DNA of 23,209 bases from Clostridiales bacterium (GTDB lineage: Bacteria; Bacillota; Clostridia; Oscillospirales; Oscillospiraceae). Shown here piece by piece: positions 15,063 to 22,360 of this stretch. The stretch covers positions 1 through 23,209 of the forward strand of contig JAHZBA010000038.1 of the NCBI GenBank assembly GCA_019423635.1, in the 5' to 3' direction. Positions within the stretch are counted from its first letter, which is position 1. Every line of letters starts with the position of its first letter. Made by a program: the position numbers and the translations under genes. A model generated the notes under the pieces. The model was given only the letters and a program-made list of their open reading frames with translations, did no database searches and had not been told where the DNA came from.

Positions 15063-17027
15063 TTGATTAAGGCAGAAGCCACAGAACAGTACAACTGGGC
15101 GCTGAAGCAGGGCCACAAGTGCTACAAGGACTGTATTCTTCACGGCCGCTATCCCTATCCGCAGGTTCTGGATGAGATCCTGGACGGGACCGTGGTGGCA
15201 GGCCAGGTGGACCTGGGGGTCATTGAGATCCCCATGGATCAGATCACCGGTACCAAGACAGAGGGGCGGCGCTCCGCCTTTGCCGCCAACTTCATGCCGC
15301 TGATGGAGCCGGACTCGGAGTTCGCCTTCAAATGGATCAATCTCTGCTCCGACCACCTGGGCGACGAGGGCATCCGGGACCCTATCCGCTGCTATGAATA
15401 CCTGGGCCGGTTCTACGTCCAGGAGGGCAACAAGCGGGTCAGCGTCCTCAAAAGCTACGGCGCGCCCACCATCCCCGGCTATGTGGTCCGGATGATTCCC
15501 CCCTGGTCCGAGGACCCGGAGGTCCAGGCCTACTATGACTTCATGCGCTCCTACCGTCTGACGGGGCTCTACCGGGTGTCGTTCAGTCAGGCCGGGAGCT
15601 TTGCCAAGCTCCAGGCGGCCCTGGGCTTTGAGCCGGACCACGTGTGGACGGAGGACGAGCGCCAGCACTTCACCGCCGGCTACACCTACTTCCGCGACGC
15701 CTTCCGGAAGCTGGGGGGCGAGGATCTCCCCATCACTGTGGCGGATGCGCTTTTGGTCTGGCTGAAGGTCTACGACTTCGAGGATCTGCGGACCACCTCC
15801 GCCCCGGAGCTGGTGAAGGCTCTGGAGACCATCTGGGCCGATGTGAAGATGCTGGTCCGGCCGGACCCCATCTCCGTCAGCACGGAGCCCCGGGAGCAGG
15901 GGGAGGAGGCCGGCCTGCTGGGCCGGCTGTTCAAGCCCAAAACTCCGGACCGGCTGAACGCCGCCTTCCTCAACGAGCGCTTTCCGGAGGAGAGCGACTG
16001 GGCCCGGGCCCACGATCTGGGCCGGCAGTATCTGGAGGCGGTGATGGACGAGCAGGTGGAGGTCCAGGTGTTCAACGGCCTGCAGACGGAGGAGGCCGCC
16101 GACGAGGCCGTGGACCGGGCTGTGGAGAACGGGGCCCAGGTGATCTTTGCCACCACGCCTCCCCTCATCGGCGCCTGCCGCCGGGCGGCGGCCCGGTACC
16201 CCGGTCTCCGGATTCTCAACTGCTCCATCTCCATGCCCTATACCGGCGTGCGGACCTACTACAGCCGCATCTACGAGGGCAAGTTCATCACCGGGGCCAT
16301 CGCCGGGGCCATGTCTTCCGACGGCCGGATCGGGTATGTGGCCAGCAACCCCATCTTCGGCGTGCCCGCCAGCATCAACGCCTTCGCCCTGGGGGCCCGG
16401 CTTACCAACCCCCAGGCCCGCATCCAGCTGCGCTGGTCCTGCGTGGAGGCCGACCCCATGGAGGCGCTGGCTCGGGAGGGCGTGGGGCTGATCTCCAACC
16501 GGGACCTGCCCACCCCGGACCGGACCCGGGAGCCCTGGGGCCTCTGCCAGGTTCGGCCGGAGGGGGGCTTCCTCTCCCTGGCCTCTCCCTACTGGCACTG
16601 GGGGAACTTCTATGTCAAGCTGGTGCGCAGCATCCTGGGCGGGGGCTGGGACGCCCTGAACGCCCAGAACGGCGGCCGGGCGGTGAACTACTGGTGGGGC
16701 ATGGGCAGCCAGGCCATCGGGGTTTTGCTCAACGAGGACCTGCCCGCCGGCACAAAGCAGCTGGTGGAGATCCTGCGCCTTGGCCTGGAGACCGGCTCCA
16801 TCCACCCCTTCCAGCGCCCCATCCGCTCCCAGGACGGCGTGCTCCGCAGCGACGGCAGCCACTGGTTCTCCCCGGAGGAGATCCTCCACATGGACTGGCT
16901 GTGCGACTGCGTGGACGGAAGCATTCCGAACTTTGATGCACTCCTCCCCTTCGCCCGGAACATCGTGCGGCTCCAGGGCGTCTACCGGGACCGGATTCCC
17001 CCGGAGAAGGAGGGAACCATCCTGTGA
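15063..17027 (+). CDS. ParB-like domain fused to BMP/PnrA-like substrate-binding domain, cytosolic
   Basis: 654 residues from a TTG start with GGAGGAGG eight bases upstream; there is no signal peptide or lipobox. Residues about 48-145 look like a ParB/Srx-type domain: LGVIEIPMDQI, then a YVQEGNKRVSVLKSYG motif (118-133) like the ParB E-G-x-x-R box, then the strand VVRMIPP. A mostly helical linker (about 150-290) leads to a BMP/Med-type periplasmic-binding-protein fold (about 298-620) with the family segment YYSRIYEGKFITGAIAGAMS (399-418) and FALGARLTNP (441-450). BMP proteins normally sit outside the cell and bind nucleosides for ABC importers; without export this one would be an internal ligand sensor. 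It is coupled (GTGA overlap) to a metallophosphoesterase. The function is not known. Confidence 0.75.
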   Translation: MIKAEATEQYNWALKQGHKCYKDCILHGRYPYPQVLDEILDGTVVAGQVDLGVIEIPMDQITGTKTEGRRSAFAANFMPLMEPDSEFAFKWINLCSDHLGDEGIRDPIRCYEYLGRFYVQEGNKRVSVLKSYGAPTIPGYVVRMIPPWSEDPEVQAYYDFMRSYRLTGLYRVSFSQAGSFAKLQAALGFEPDHVWTEDERQHFTAGYTYFRDAFRKLGGEDLPITVADALLVWLKVYDFEDLRTTSAPELVKALETIWADVKMLVRPDPISVSTEPREQGEEAGLLGRLFKPKTPDRLNAAFLNERFPEESDWARAHDLGRQYLEAVMDEQVEVQVFNGLQTEEAADEAVDRAVENGAQVIFATTPPLIGACRRAAARYPGLRILNCSISMPYTGVRTYYSRIYEGKFITGAIAGAMSSDGRIGYVASNPIFGVPASINAFALGARLTNPQARIQLRWSCVEADPMEALAREGVGLISNRDLPTPDRTREPWGLCQVRPEGGFLSLASPYWHWGNFYVKLVRSILGGGWDALNAQNGGRAVNYWWGMGSQAIGVLLNEDLPAGTKQLVEILRLGLETGSIHPFQRPIRSQDGVLRSDGSHWFSPEEILHMDWLCDCVDGSIPNFDALLPFARNIVRLQGVYRDRIPPEKEGTIL

Positions 17028-17617
17028 AGCTCCTGCTTCTCTCCGACAAGGAGTGTCCCGCCTACTGGGACTACTACCAGCCGGGACGGCTGAGCGAATT
17101 CGACCTGATGCTCTCCTGCGGGGACCTCAGCGCCCGCTACCTCTCCTTCCTGGTGACCATGGGCCGGGCGCCCCTGCTGTACGTCCACGGCAACCACGAC
17201 GGCTACTATGCGGACTCGCCCCCGGAGGGCTGCGACTGTGTGGAGGACCGCCTGGTCACCGTGAAGGGCCTGCGGATTCTGGGCCTTGGGGGCTGTGCCC
17301 AGTACAGCAGCGGCCCCCACCAGTACACGGAGCGACAGATGCAGCGGCGCATCCGGCGGCTGTGGCTCCAGCTCCGCCGCGCCGGCGGAGTGGACATCGT
17401 CCTCACCCACTGCCCGCCCCAGGGCTGCGGAGACGACGAGGACTACGCCCACCGGGGCTTTGCCTGCTTTCTCCCTCTTCTGGAGCGGTACAAGCCCCGC
17501 TATTTGGTCCACGGCCACGTCCATGTCACCTACGGCATCAACCGCCCCCGGGTTCTCCAGTACGGGGAGACCACGGTCATCAACGCCTACGAGCGGTATA
17601 TCCTGGAGATTCCGTAA
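17024..17617 (+). CDS. Small calcineurin-like metallophosphoesterase
   Basis: 197 residues. The metal-binding motifs are GD at 33-34 (SCGDLS), GNHD at 56-59, His129 in THCPP and GHVH at 164-167. The first motif, normally DxH, is Asp8-Lys-Glu10 (SDKEC), so one metal ligand is changed from His to Glu or is displaced. The family hydrolyses phosphomono- or diesters, including cyclic nucleotides and 5' ends of nucleic acids; the substrate here is unknown. The GTG start overlaps the stop of the ParB-BMP gene (GTGA) and has AAGGAGGG upstream, so the two proteins are likely made together and act in the same process. Confidence 0.82.
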   Translation: MKLLLLSDKECPAYWDYYQPGRLSEFDLMLSCGDLSARYLSFLVTMGRAPLLYVHGNHDGYYADSPPEGCDCVEDRLVTVKGLRILGLGGCAQYSSGPHQYTERQMQRRIRRLWLQLRRAGGVDIVLTHCPPQGCGDDEDYAHRGFACFLPLLERYKPRYLVHGHVHVTYGINRPRVLQYGETTVINAYERYILEIP

Positions 17618-17662
17618 GGGCCGGGGGTCTTTGTCCATCAGACCGGCAGCATAAATATTTTT

Positions 17663-17699
17663 TCAGGGCGGCAGTCTTCCTGTGGGACTGCCGCCCTGA
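17663..17699. repeat. Perfect 14-bp hairpin after the phosphoesterase gene
   Basis: TCAGGGCGGCAGTC (17663-17676) pairs with GACTGCCGCCCTGA (17686-17699). On the plus strand the T-run precedes the stem rather than following it, so it is not a standard intrinsic terminator in either direction, although it may still stop or protect the rightward transcript. Confidence 0.55.
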
Positions 17700-17744
17700 G
17701 CCTTGCCGCCCCGGCAAACTCCAAAATACCGGTGCCTCCGCGCG

Positions 17745-17775
17745 CAAAAGGGGCGGACACACCGGTCCGCCCCTA
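17745..17775 (-). terminator. Terminator of the E2-like/CLC/DUF421 operon
   Basis: On the minus strand AGGGGCGGA pairs with TCCGCCCCT (9 bp; plus-strand positions 17749-17757 and 17766-17774), loop of eight, followed by TTTTGCGCG. It starts 15 bases after the DUF421 stop. Confidence 0.78.
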
Positions 17776-17789
17776 TCTGATTCAGACGC

Positions 17790-18488
17790 TTACCGACGCG
17801 GATTCATGGGAAACACCGTCAGCTGCTCGCCGCCGTCCCACAGGGCCAGCAGGGCCTCCCCCTCATTCCGGTAGCCCTGCCGCTCCAGGTTCCGCAGAAC
17901 CCACTCCGGCGCTTTGCCCGCCTGGCGGACATTGCCCTCCAGCAGACGGCCGTCCATAACGAAAGGCACCTGGACCTGGGATTGCTTGGGGCTCAGATCC
18001 AGGTCCGAGGGGGTGGCGGGCCGGTCCGTCTCCTTCGGCAAAAAGCTGACCGTGCCGTTGTGCTCCAGCACCGCCGCCTGGAGCTGGTTCAAATCAAACC
18101 ACCCGCCGATGCGGCAGTAGGTGAGGAACTCGTCCAGGTCCAGCCGGGCCTTTTTCAGGTTCTCCCGGTAAATCACACCGTTCTCCAGCAGCAAAAGCGG
18201 CTTGCCGGTAATCACCGCCCTGGCCTTCAGGGACTTGCTGGTGAGCACGGAGATCAGCACGGCGGTAACTCCGTAGAGCACCATGGCGGTCAGGGGCTTG
18301 GCCGGCTGCTCCAGCTCGGTGGCCAGCTCCGCGGCGGAGGAGCCGATGGTGATCCCCACCACATAGTCGAACATGGTCATCTGGGACACCTGCTTGGAGC
18401 CCATCAGCTTGGTCAGAAGGAACAGCACCACCATGGATACCAACGCCGTCACCGCCGTCATCCATACCTGCGTCAAAATTTCACCCAT
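17790..18488 (-). CDS. DUF421 (YetF/YrbG-like) membrane protein
   Basis: 232 residues. The N-terminal half holds two to three hydrophobic helices (about 10-27, then the segment FDYVVGITIGSSAAELA, and 65-85 with LYGVTAVLISVLTSKSL), followed by the DUF421 cytosolic domain with KPLLLLENGVIYRENLKKARLDLDEFLTYCR and the C-terminal beta part. These motifs are typical of the family, whose role is not established beyond sporulation or envelope associations in Bacillus. The ATG at 18486-18488 follows GGGAGG by six T residues. A longer frame upstream to 18938 reads through the CLC gene on another frame and is rejected. The RBS is part of a terminator-like hairpin, so expression may be limited relative to the upstream genes. 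Confidence 0.85.
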   Translation of the reverse strand: MGEILTQVWMTAVTALVSMVVLFLLTKLMGSKQVSQMTMFDYVVGITIGSSAAELATELEQPAKPLTAMVLYGVTAVLISVLTSKSLKARAVITGKPLLLLENGVIYRENLKKARLDLDEFLTYCRIGGWFDLNQLQAAVLEHNGTVSFLPKETDRPATPSDLDLSPKQSQVQVPFVMDGRLLEGNVRQAGKAPEWVLRNLERQGYRNEGEALLALWDGGEQLTVFPMNPRR

Positions 18489-18531
18489 AAAAAACCTCCC
18501 GCGGCACCTGTTTTCCGTAGTGTGCCGCGGG
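18489..18531 (-). terminator. Terminator-like hairpin overlapping the DUF421 ribosome site
   Basis: On the minus strand CCCGCGGCAC (18522-18531) pairs with GTGCCGCGGG (18498-18507), a perfect 10-bp stem with a 14-base loop, followed after AGG by TTTTTT and immediately by the ATG of DUF421. The GGG of the Shine-Dalgarno GGGAGG lies in the stem's 3' arm. It can act as a terminator for the upstream CLC gene and as a cap on DUF421 translation. Confidence 0.7.
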
Positions 18532-18603
18532 AACATTCTTTTATGCAGATTGGCGGGCAGCAGGCTCTCCCCACGGGCAAACCGGGTGCGCCGCGGACCC
18601 GCC

Positions 18604-19887
18604 TCACTCCCCGCTCTGCGCGCCGTCCTCCGGCAGGGAGTTGGTCTGCACATTGATGTACTTGGCCTCCAGCTTGGAGTACATGATCCGCTGACTGGAG
18701 TACAGGCCGCTGTAGCCGGAGAGCATGAAGCTGACGCCGCAGGCCAGGGCGTAGTAGAGCAGCCCCCCGTCCCCCAGCAGCTCAATGGCCAGGAAGGTGG
18801 ACGCCATGGGGCAGTTGGTGGCCCCGCAGAAGACCGCCACCAGCCCCACCGCCGCGGCAAAGCCCGCTGGAATCCCCAGCAGCGGCCCCGCCACGCATCC
18901 AAAGGCCGCGCCCACAAAGAAGGACGGCACCACCTCACCGCCCTTGAACCCGGCGGCCAGAGTGACGGCGGTGAAGAGGATCTTCCACAAAAACGCGGCA
19001 GGCCGGACGGTGCCCTGCTCCAGGGCAGCGGTGATGACCTCCATGCCGGCGCCGTTGTAATCCGTGGTGCCGCAGAGATATGTCAGCGCCACCACGGCGA
19101 AGCCCCCTGCCGCCACCCGCAGCCAGGGGTTGGGAAGGTGCTGCTTTATCCGGCGCTCCGCAAAGTGGATCGCCTCGCAGAACAGCACCGACACCGCCGC
19201 GCACAGCGCCGCCAGCACCGCCACCCGCACCAGCATCCAAGTCTCCAGCTCCGGCGCGGCCACGGTGAAGCGGGTGGGCTCCACCCCCAGGACGCGGGAG
19301 ACGCCGTAGGACGTCAGGGACGCCGCCATGCAAGGAACGAAGGCGGCGTGATACATCACCCCCACGCTGATGACCACAATGGCAAACACCGTGGCCGCCA
19401 GGGGGGTTCCGAACAGGGCGGAGAAGAAGGCCGCCATGCCCGCCATGGTGGCGATCCGCAGGTCCCGGTCGTCCAGACGCAGAAGCCGCCCGGTGTGGTA
19501 GCCGATGGCGCCTCCCATCTGCAGCGCCGCGCCCTCCCGCCCGGCGGAGCCGCCGCACAGGTGGGTCAGCACCGTGCCCAGGAAGATGGCCGGCAGCAGC
19601 AGGATCGACACGCCCTTGCCGGAGTGAACCTCGTCAATGATGTCGTTGGTGCCCATGCCGTCGGTGCCGGTCCAGCGATAGACGGCCACGATCAAAAGCC
19701 CCGCCGCCGGCAGGCACCACAGGAGCCAGGGGTGGGCCGTCCGCAGCTGTGTGACGGCGTGGATGCCGTTGTGGAAGCCCGCGCCCACGGCGCCGCTGAC
19801 GATTCCCGTCAGCAGCGCCAGCACCAGCCACTTGCAGGTGACCCGCAGGTAGTCCCGCCCGTCCTGCAGCATCTGCCGGGGCGTCAT
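18604..19887 (-). CDS. CLC-family antiporter, probably fluoride type (CLC-F)
   Basis: 427 residues, about 14-18 membrane segments. The Cl-type GSGIP filter motif is replaced by GTDGMGTN with Met78. The gating-glutamate motif is GREGAALQ with Glu118, and the third motif is GFKGGEVVPSFFVG with Val319. These features, and the absence of the Cl-type Ser and Tyr ligands, match fluoride/proton antiporters of the CLC-F branch (I recall Met79, Glu118 and Val319 in the Enterococcus protein, almost the same numbering). It would expel fluoride in exchange for protons. The start overlaps the stop of the E2-like gene (ATGA). No fluoride riboswitch is visible upstream. A CLC chloride exchanger is the alternative. 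Confidence 0.82.
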   Translation of the reverse strand: MTPRQMLQDGRDYLRVTCKWLVLALLTGIVSGAVGAGFHNGIHAVTQLRTAHPWLLWCLPAAGLLIVAVYRWTGTDGMGTNDIIDEVHSGKGVSILLLPAIFLGTVLTHLCGGSAGREGAALQMGGAIGYHTGRLLRLDDRDLRIATMAGMAAFFSALFGTPLAATVFAIVVISVGVMYHAAFVPCMAASLTSYGVSRVLGVEPTRFTVAAPELETWMLVRVAVLAALCAAVSVLFCEAIHFAERRIKQHLPNPWLRVAAGGFAVVALTYLCGTTDYNGAGMEVITAALEQGTVRPAAFLWKILFTAVTLAAGFKGGEVVPSFFVGAAFGCVAGPLLGIPAGFAAAVGLVAVFCGATNCPMASTFLAIELLGDGGLLYYALACGVSFMLSGYSGLYSSQRIMYSKLEAKYINVQTNSLPEDGAQSGE

Positions 19888-20720
19888 TTCGCGGCCCCCT
19901 GCCCGTCCAGGCGGGTCTCCAGCAGTTTGGGGTTTTTCAGATACCGCTCAAAGGCGGCAAAGAAACGGGAGTACTCAATGCCCGTGGCCACCCGCTCATC
20001 CATCACCACGCCCAGAGGCATCAGCCGCTTGCGGGTGCCGGCGGGGGCATGGGGGTCCGGCACGGGCTTGCCCATGCAGACAAAAACGCTGGTGGTGCCG
20101 AACTCATAGCAGTGGTGGAAGATATAGCTGGTGTTGATGGAGGCCAGATTCGTGATAAAGAGGCTGGTGTGGAAGGGGCTCAGGTCGATGATCCGCCGGG
20201 GCAGCAGGCCGTGGAGGTCCAGGTGGTAGGCCAGCCAGAAGACAAACCGGGCCAGCCCCGGCACGCCGAAGGCAAAATTGGCGAATTTGTCCGTATTGTT
20301 GTTGTGGGTGATCTCCAGATTCCGGTCGATGTGCTCCTGGATTTTGCGGCTGATGGTGAACACGTCGTCCGAGGGGTCCAGGAAGACCTTCAGGGTGGTC
20401 TCGTCGGGGGTGCCGTCGGCCCGGGTCTTCAAAATCACGAAGCTGAAGCAGAAGTGATTGCGCTTGTAGACCTTGCGGTTCATAATGAAGTAGTTCACCT
20501 TCGGGTTCTCCAGCGCGGCCTTGTAATAGGCCGCCACCAGCACGCTCATGTGGGTCACCTTGTGGCCCTCCTGGCGCTTGCTGCGGATGAACATCTTCAG
20601 GATCTCCTCATCGACATAGTCGCTGGCCCAGTTCTGGGCGTCGAAGCGCTTGGGCATCACATAGGGCAGGGCCTGGACAATCGGGCTGAGGCCCTTTACA
20701 CGGGTTCCGTCCGGTCTCAT
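19884..20720 (-). CDS. Stand-alone E2 (2-oxoacid dehydrogenase acyltransferase)-fold protein
   Basis: 278 residues with the CAT-like acyltransferase fold of E2 catalytic domains, but no lipoyl or peripheral-subunit-binding domain. Recognisable parts are RFDAQNWASDYVD near the N-terminus, HMSVLVAAYYKAALENPKVN (57-76), and MPLGVVMDERVATGIEYSRFF near the C-terminus. In true E2 and CAT enzymes the last motif is DHRxxDG; here His and Asp are replaced (Glu242 and Thr246), so the usual chemistry is unlikely. I recall similar DER variants in other clostridial stand-alone homologues, so this may be a subfamily trait. The ATG at 20718-20720 has AAGGAG eight bases upstream; a longer frame to 20768 lacks one. 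First gene of the operon with CLC and DUF421. Confidence 0.78.
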   Translation of the reverse strand: MRPDGTRVKGLSPIVQALPYVMPKRFDAQNWASDYVDEEILKMFIRSKRQEGHKVTHMSVLVAAYYKAALENPKVNYFIMNRKVYKRNHFCFSFVILKTRADGTPDETTLKVFLDPSDDVFTISRKIQEHIDRNLEITHNNNTDKFANFAFGVPGLARFVFWLAYHLDLHGLLPRRIIDLSPFHTSLFITNLASINTSYIFHHCYEFGTTSVFVCMGKPVPDPHAPAGTRKRLMPLGVVMDERVATGIEYSRFFAAFERYLKNPKLLETRLDGQGAAK

Positions 20721-20777
20721 AAGGCGGTCTCCTTTTCCGGCGGAGGCAGACGCTCCGCAGCATTCCATATCGGATTT

Positions 20778-20806
20778 ATTATAGTTAAGAATTCGTTAAA
20801 AAGCAA
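20778..20806 (-). promoter_or_regulatory. Promoter of the E2-like/CLC/DUF421 operon
   Basis: On the minus strand TTGCTT (20801-20806), 17 bases, perfect TATAAT (20778-20783). The spacer carries GAATTC flanked by two direct TTAAC copies. The leader is about 50 bases, too short for a riboswitch. Confidence 0.82.
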
Positions 20807-21059
20807 CCCCTTTGCATCCATAGGGCGTGTTCCACCGCACATTTTATCCTGTCCGCGCGTTCATGAAACGCCGCAGGGGCGGACCTGTGCGTCCACTTTC
20901 GCAAAATAAACCGAATCGGACCGCCTCCGCCGTTTCCAACCGGCGAACCAAGGCGGCCCGGTTCAAGCCGCGCAAAACGCCGGGGAGCGCAGGAAGCGGC
21001 CAAGGCGCCGGCAGACCCCGGCCCCGCGGCGCCGTCCGCAACAAAATCCAGGGTGCCCC
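20807..21059. other. Non-coding spacer between divergent operons
   Basis: About 250 GC-rich bases. A plus-strand frame at 20827-21063 is Arg/Pro-rich, has no ribosome site and resembles no family; I treat it as chance. No structured element stands out. Confidence 0.4.
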
Positions 21060-21088
21060 TTGACTTTTCCAGGGGTTTCCGCTAGAAT
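21060..21088 (+). promoter_or_regulatory. Promoter of the pot operon
   Basis: TTGACT (21060-21065), 17 bases, TAGAAT (21083-21088). The leader is about 100 bases and contains an AAAGGAG at 21147-21153 that does not serve an obvious start. Confidence 0.75.
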
Positions 21089-21196
21089 CAGTCTCAGCTG
21101 AATTTCGACGAGAAAGGTTTCCCCCTCAACAGAGAAAAGAGGCATTAAAGGAGTTATTCTGAACGATCAAATCATCAAGAAATGGGGGAGGATACA

Positions 21197-22360
21197 TTGT
21201 CCAAAGAGTTGATTCGCCTGCGGGACCTGTGCATGGCGTACGACGACGAGCTGGTTCTCGATCACTTAAATCTCTATATCAACGACAAGGAATTCCTCAC
21301 ACTGTTAGGGCCCAGCGGCTGTGGCAAGACCACAACCCTGCGGATTATCGGCGGCTTCGCGACACCCACGTCCGGAGACGTTCTCTTTGACGGTGTGAGG
21401 ATGAATGATGTTCCGCCGCATAAGCGGCAGATCAACACCGTCTTTCAAAAATACGCCCTGTTCCCGCACCTGAACGTCTTTGAGAACATCGCCTTCGGCC
21501 TGCGGATGCAGCGCCGTCCGGACCCCCAGGACCCCCGGCGGAAGCTGAAGCTCCCGGAGGAGGAGATCCGGCAGCGGGTGGAGGAGATGCTGGAGGTCAT
21601 CAGCCTCAAGGGCTTTGAAAACCGCAAGCCCGACGCCCTCTCCGGCGGACAGCAGCAGCGGGTGGCCATCGCCCGGGCCCTGGTGAACCGGCCCAAGGTC
21701 CTTTTGCTGGACGAACCCCTGGGGGCCTTGGATTTAAAGCTGCGCAAGGATATGCAGATCGAGCTCAAGCGCATCCAGCAGCAGGTGGGCATCACCTTCA
21801 TCTACGTCACCCACGACCAGGAGGAAGCCCTGAGCATGTCCGACACCATTGTGGTCATGGACAAGGGCACCATCCAGCAGATCGGCACGCCGGAGGACAT
21901 CTACAACGAGCCGAAAAACGCCTTCGTGGCGGACTTCATCGGGGAGTCCAACATCATTGACGGCATCATGGTCCGGGATCAGCTGGTGCAGATGTACGGC
22001 CGGCAGTTCCCCTGCCTGGACGGGGGCTTCGCCCCCAATGAGCCCGTGGACGTGGTGATCCGTCCGGAGGACATCGACATCGTCCCCGTGGAGCAGGGCC
22101 AGCTGACCGGCGTGGTGACCTCCGTCACCTTCAAGGGTCTCCAGTACGACATTATTGTGGACTTCCGGGGCTTCAAGTGGCTGATTCAGACCACGGACCA
22201 CTCCCCCGTGGACGCCCGCATCGGCATCAAGCTGGACCCCGACAGCATCCACATCATGAAAAAGAGCCAGTACTCCGGCCTGTTCGGAGATTACTCCTCC
22301 TTCTCCGAGGAGTATGATGAGCTGGACGAGGCGGGAGAGGAGAGCGGGGATGAAGAATAA
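21197..22360 (+). CDS. potA: Spermidine/putrescine-type ABC transporter ATP-binding protein PotA
   Basis: 387 residues. It carries Walker A GPSGCGKTT, Q-loop VFQKYALFPHLNVFENIAFGL, signature LSGGQQQRVAIARAL, Walker B VLLLDEPLGALD and switch His in THDQEEALSMSD, then a C-terminal TOBE-type domain with RPEDIDI. It would energise uptake of polyamines with the PotB permease encoded next. A short extra stretch (DPQDPRRKLKLPEEE) sits between Q-loop and signature. The start is most likely the TTG at 21197, five bases after GGGGGAGG; the ATG at 21182 contains that ribosome site in its own first codons and has none ahead of it. The C-terminus is very acidic and overlaps the start of potB by 11 bases. 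Confidence 0.9.
   Translation: MSKELIRLRDLCMAYDDELVLDHLNLYINDKEFLTLLGPSGCGKTTTLRIIGGFATPTSGDVLFDGVRMNDVPPHKRQINTVFQKYALFPHLNVFENIAFGLRMQRRPDPQDPRRKLKLPEEEIRQRVEEMLEVISLKGFENRKPDALSGGQQQRVAIARALVNRPKVLLLDEPLGALDLKLRKDMQIELKRIQQQVGITFIYVTHDQEEALSMSDTIVVMDKGTIQQIGTPEDIYNEPKNAFVADFIGESNIIDGIMVRDQLVQMYGRQFPCLDGGFAPNEPVDVVIRPEDIDIVPVEQGQLTGVVTSVTFKGLQYDIIVDFRGFKWLIQTTDHSPVDARIGIKLDPDSIHIMKKSQYSGLFGDYSSFSEEYDELDEAGEESGDEE

Noticed and set aside
18494..18938. Upstream extension of the DUF421 open frame
   Set aside because: It lies antiparallel in frame to CLC coding sequence and passes through the hairpin; the ATG at 18488 has GGGAGG.
20721..20800. Search for a fluoride (crcB) riboswitch before the CLC operon
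   Set aside because: The leader is only about 50 bases and lacks the conserved GGNGAUGG and UGAUG segments.
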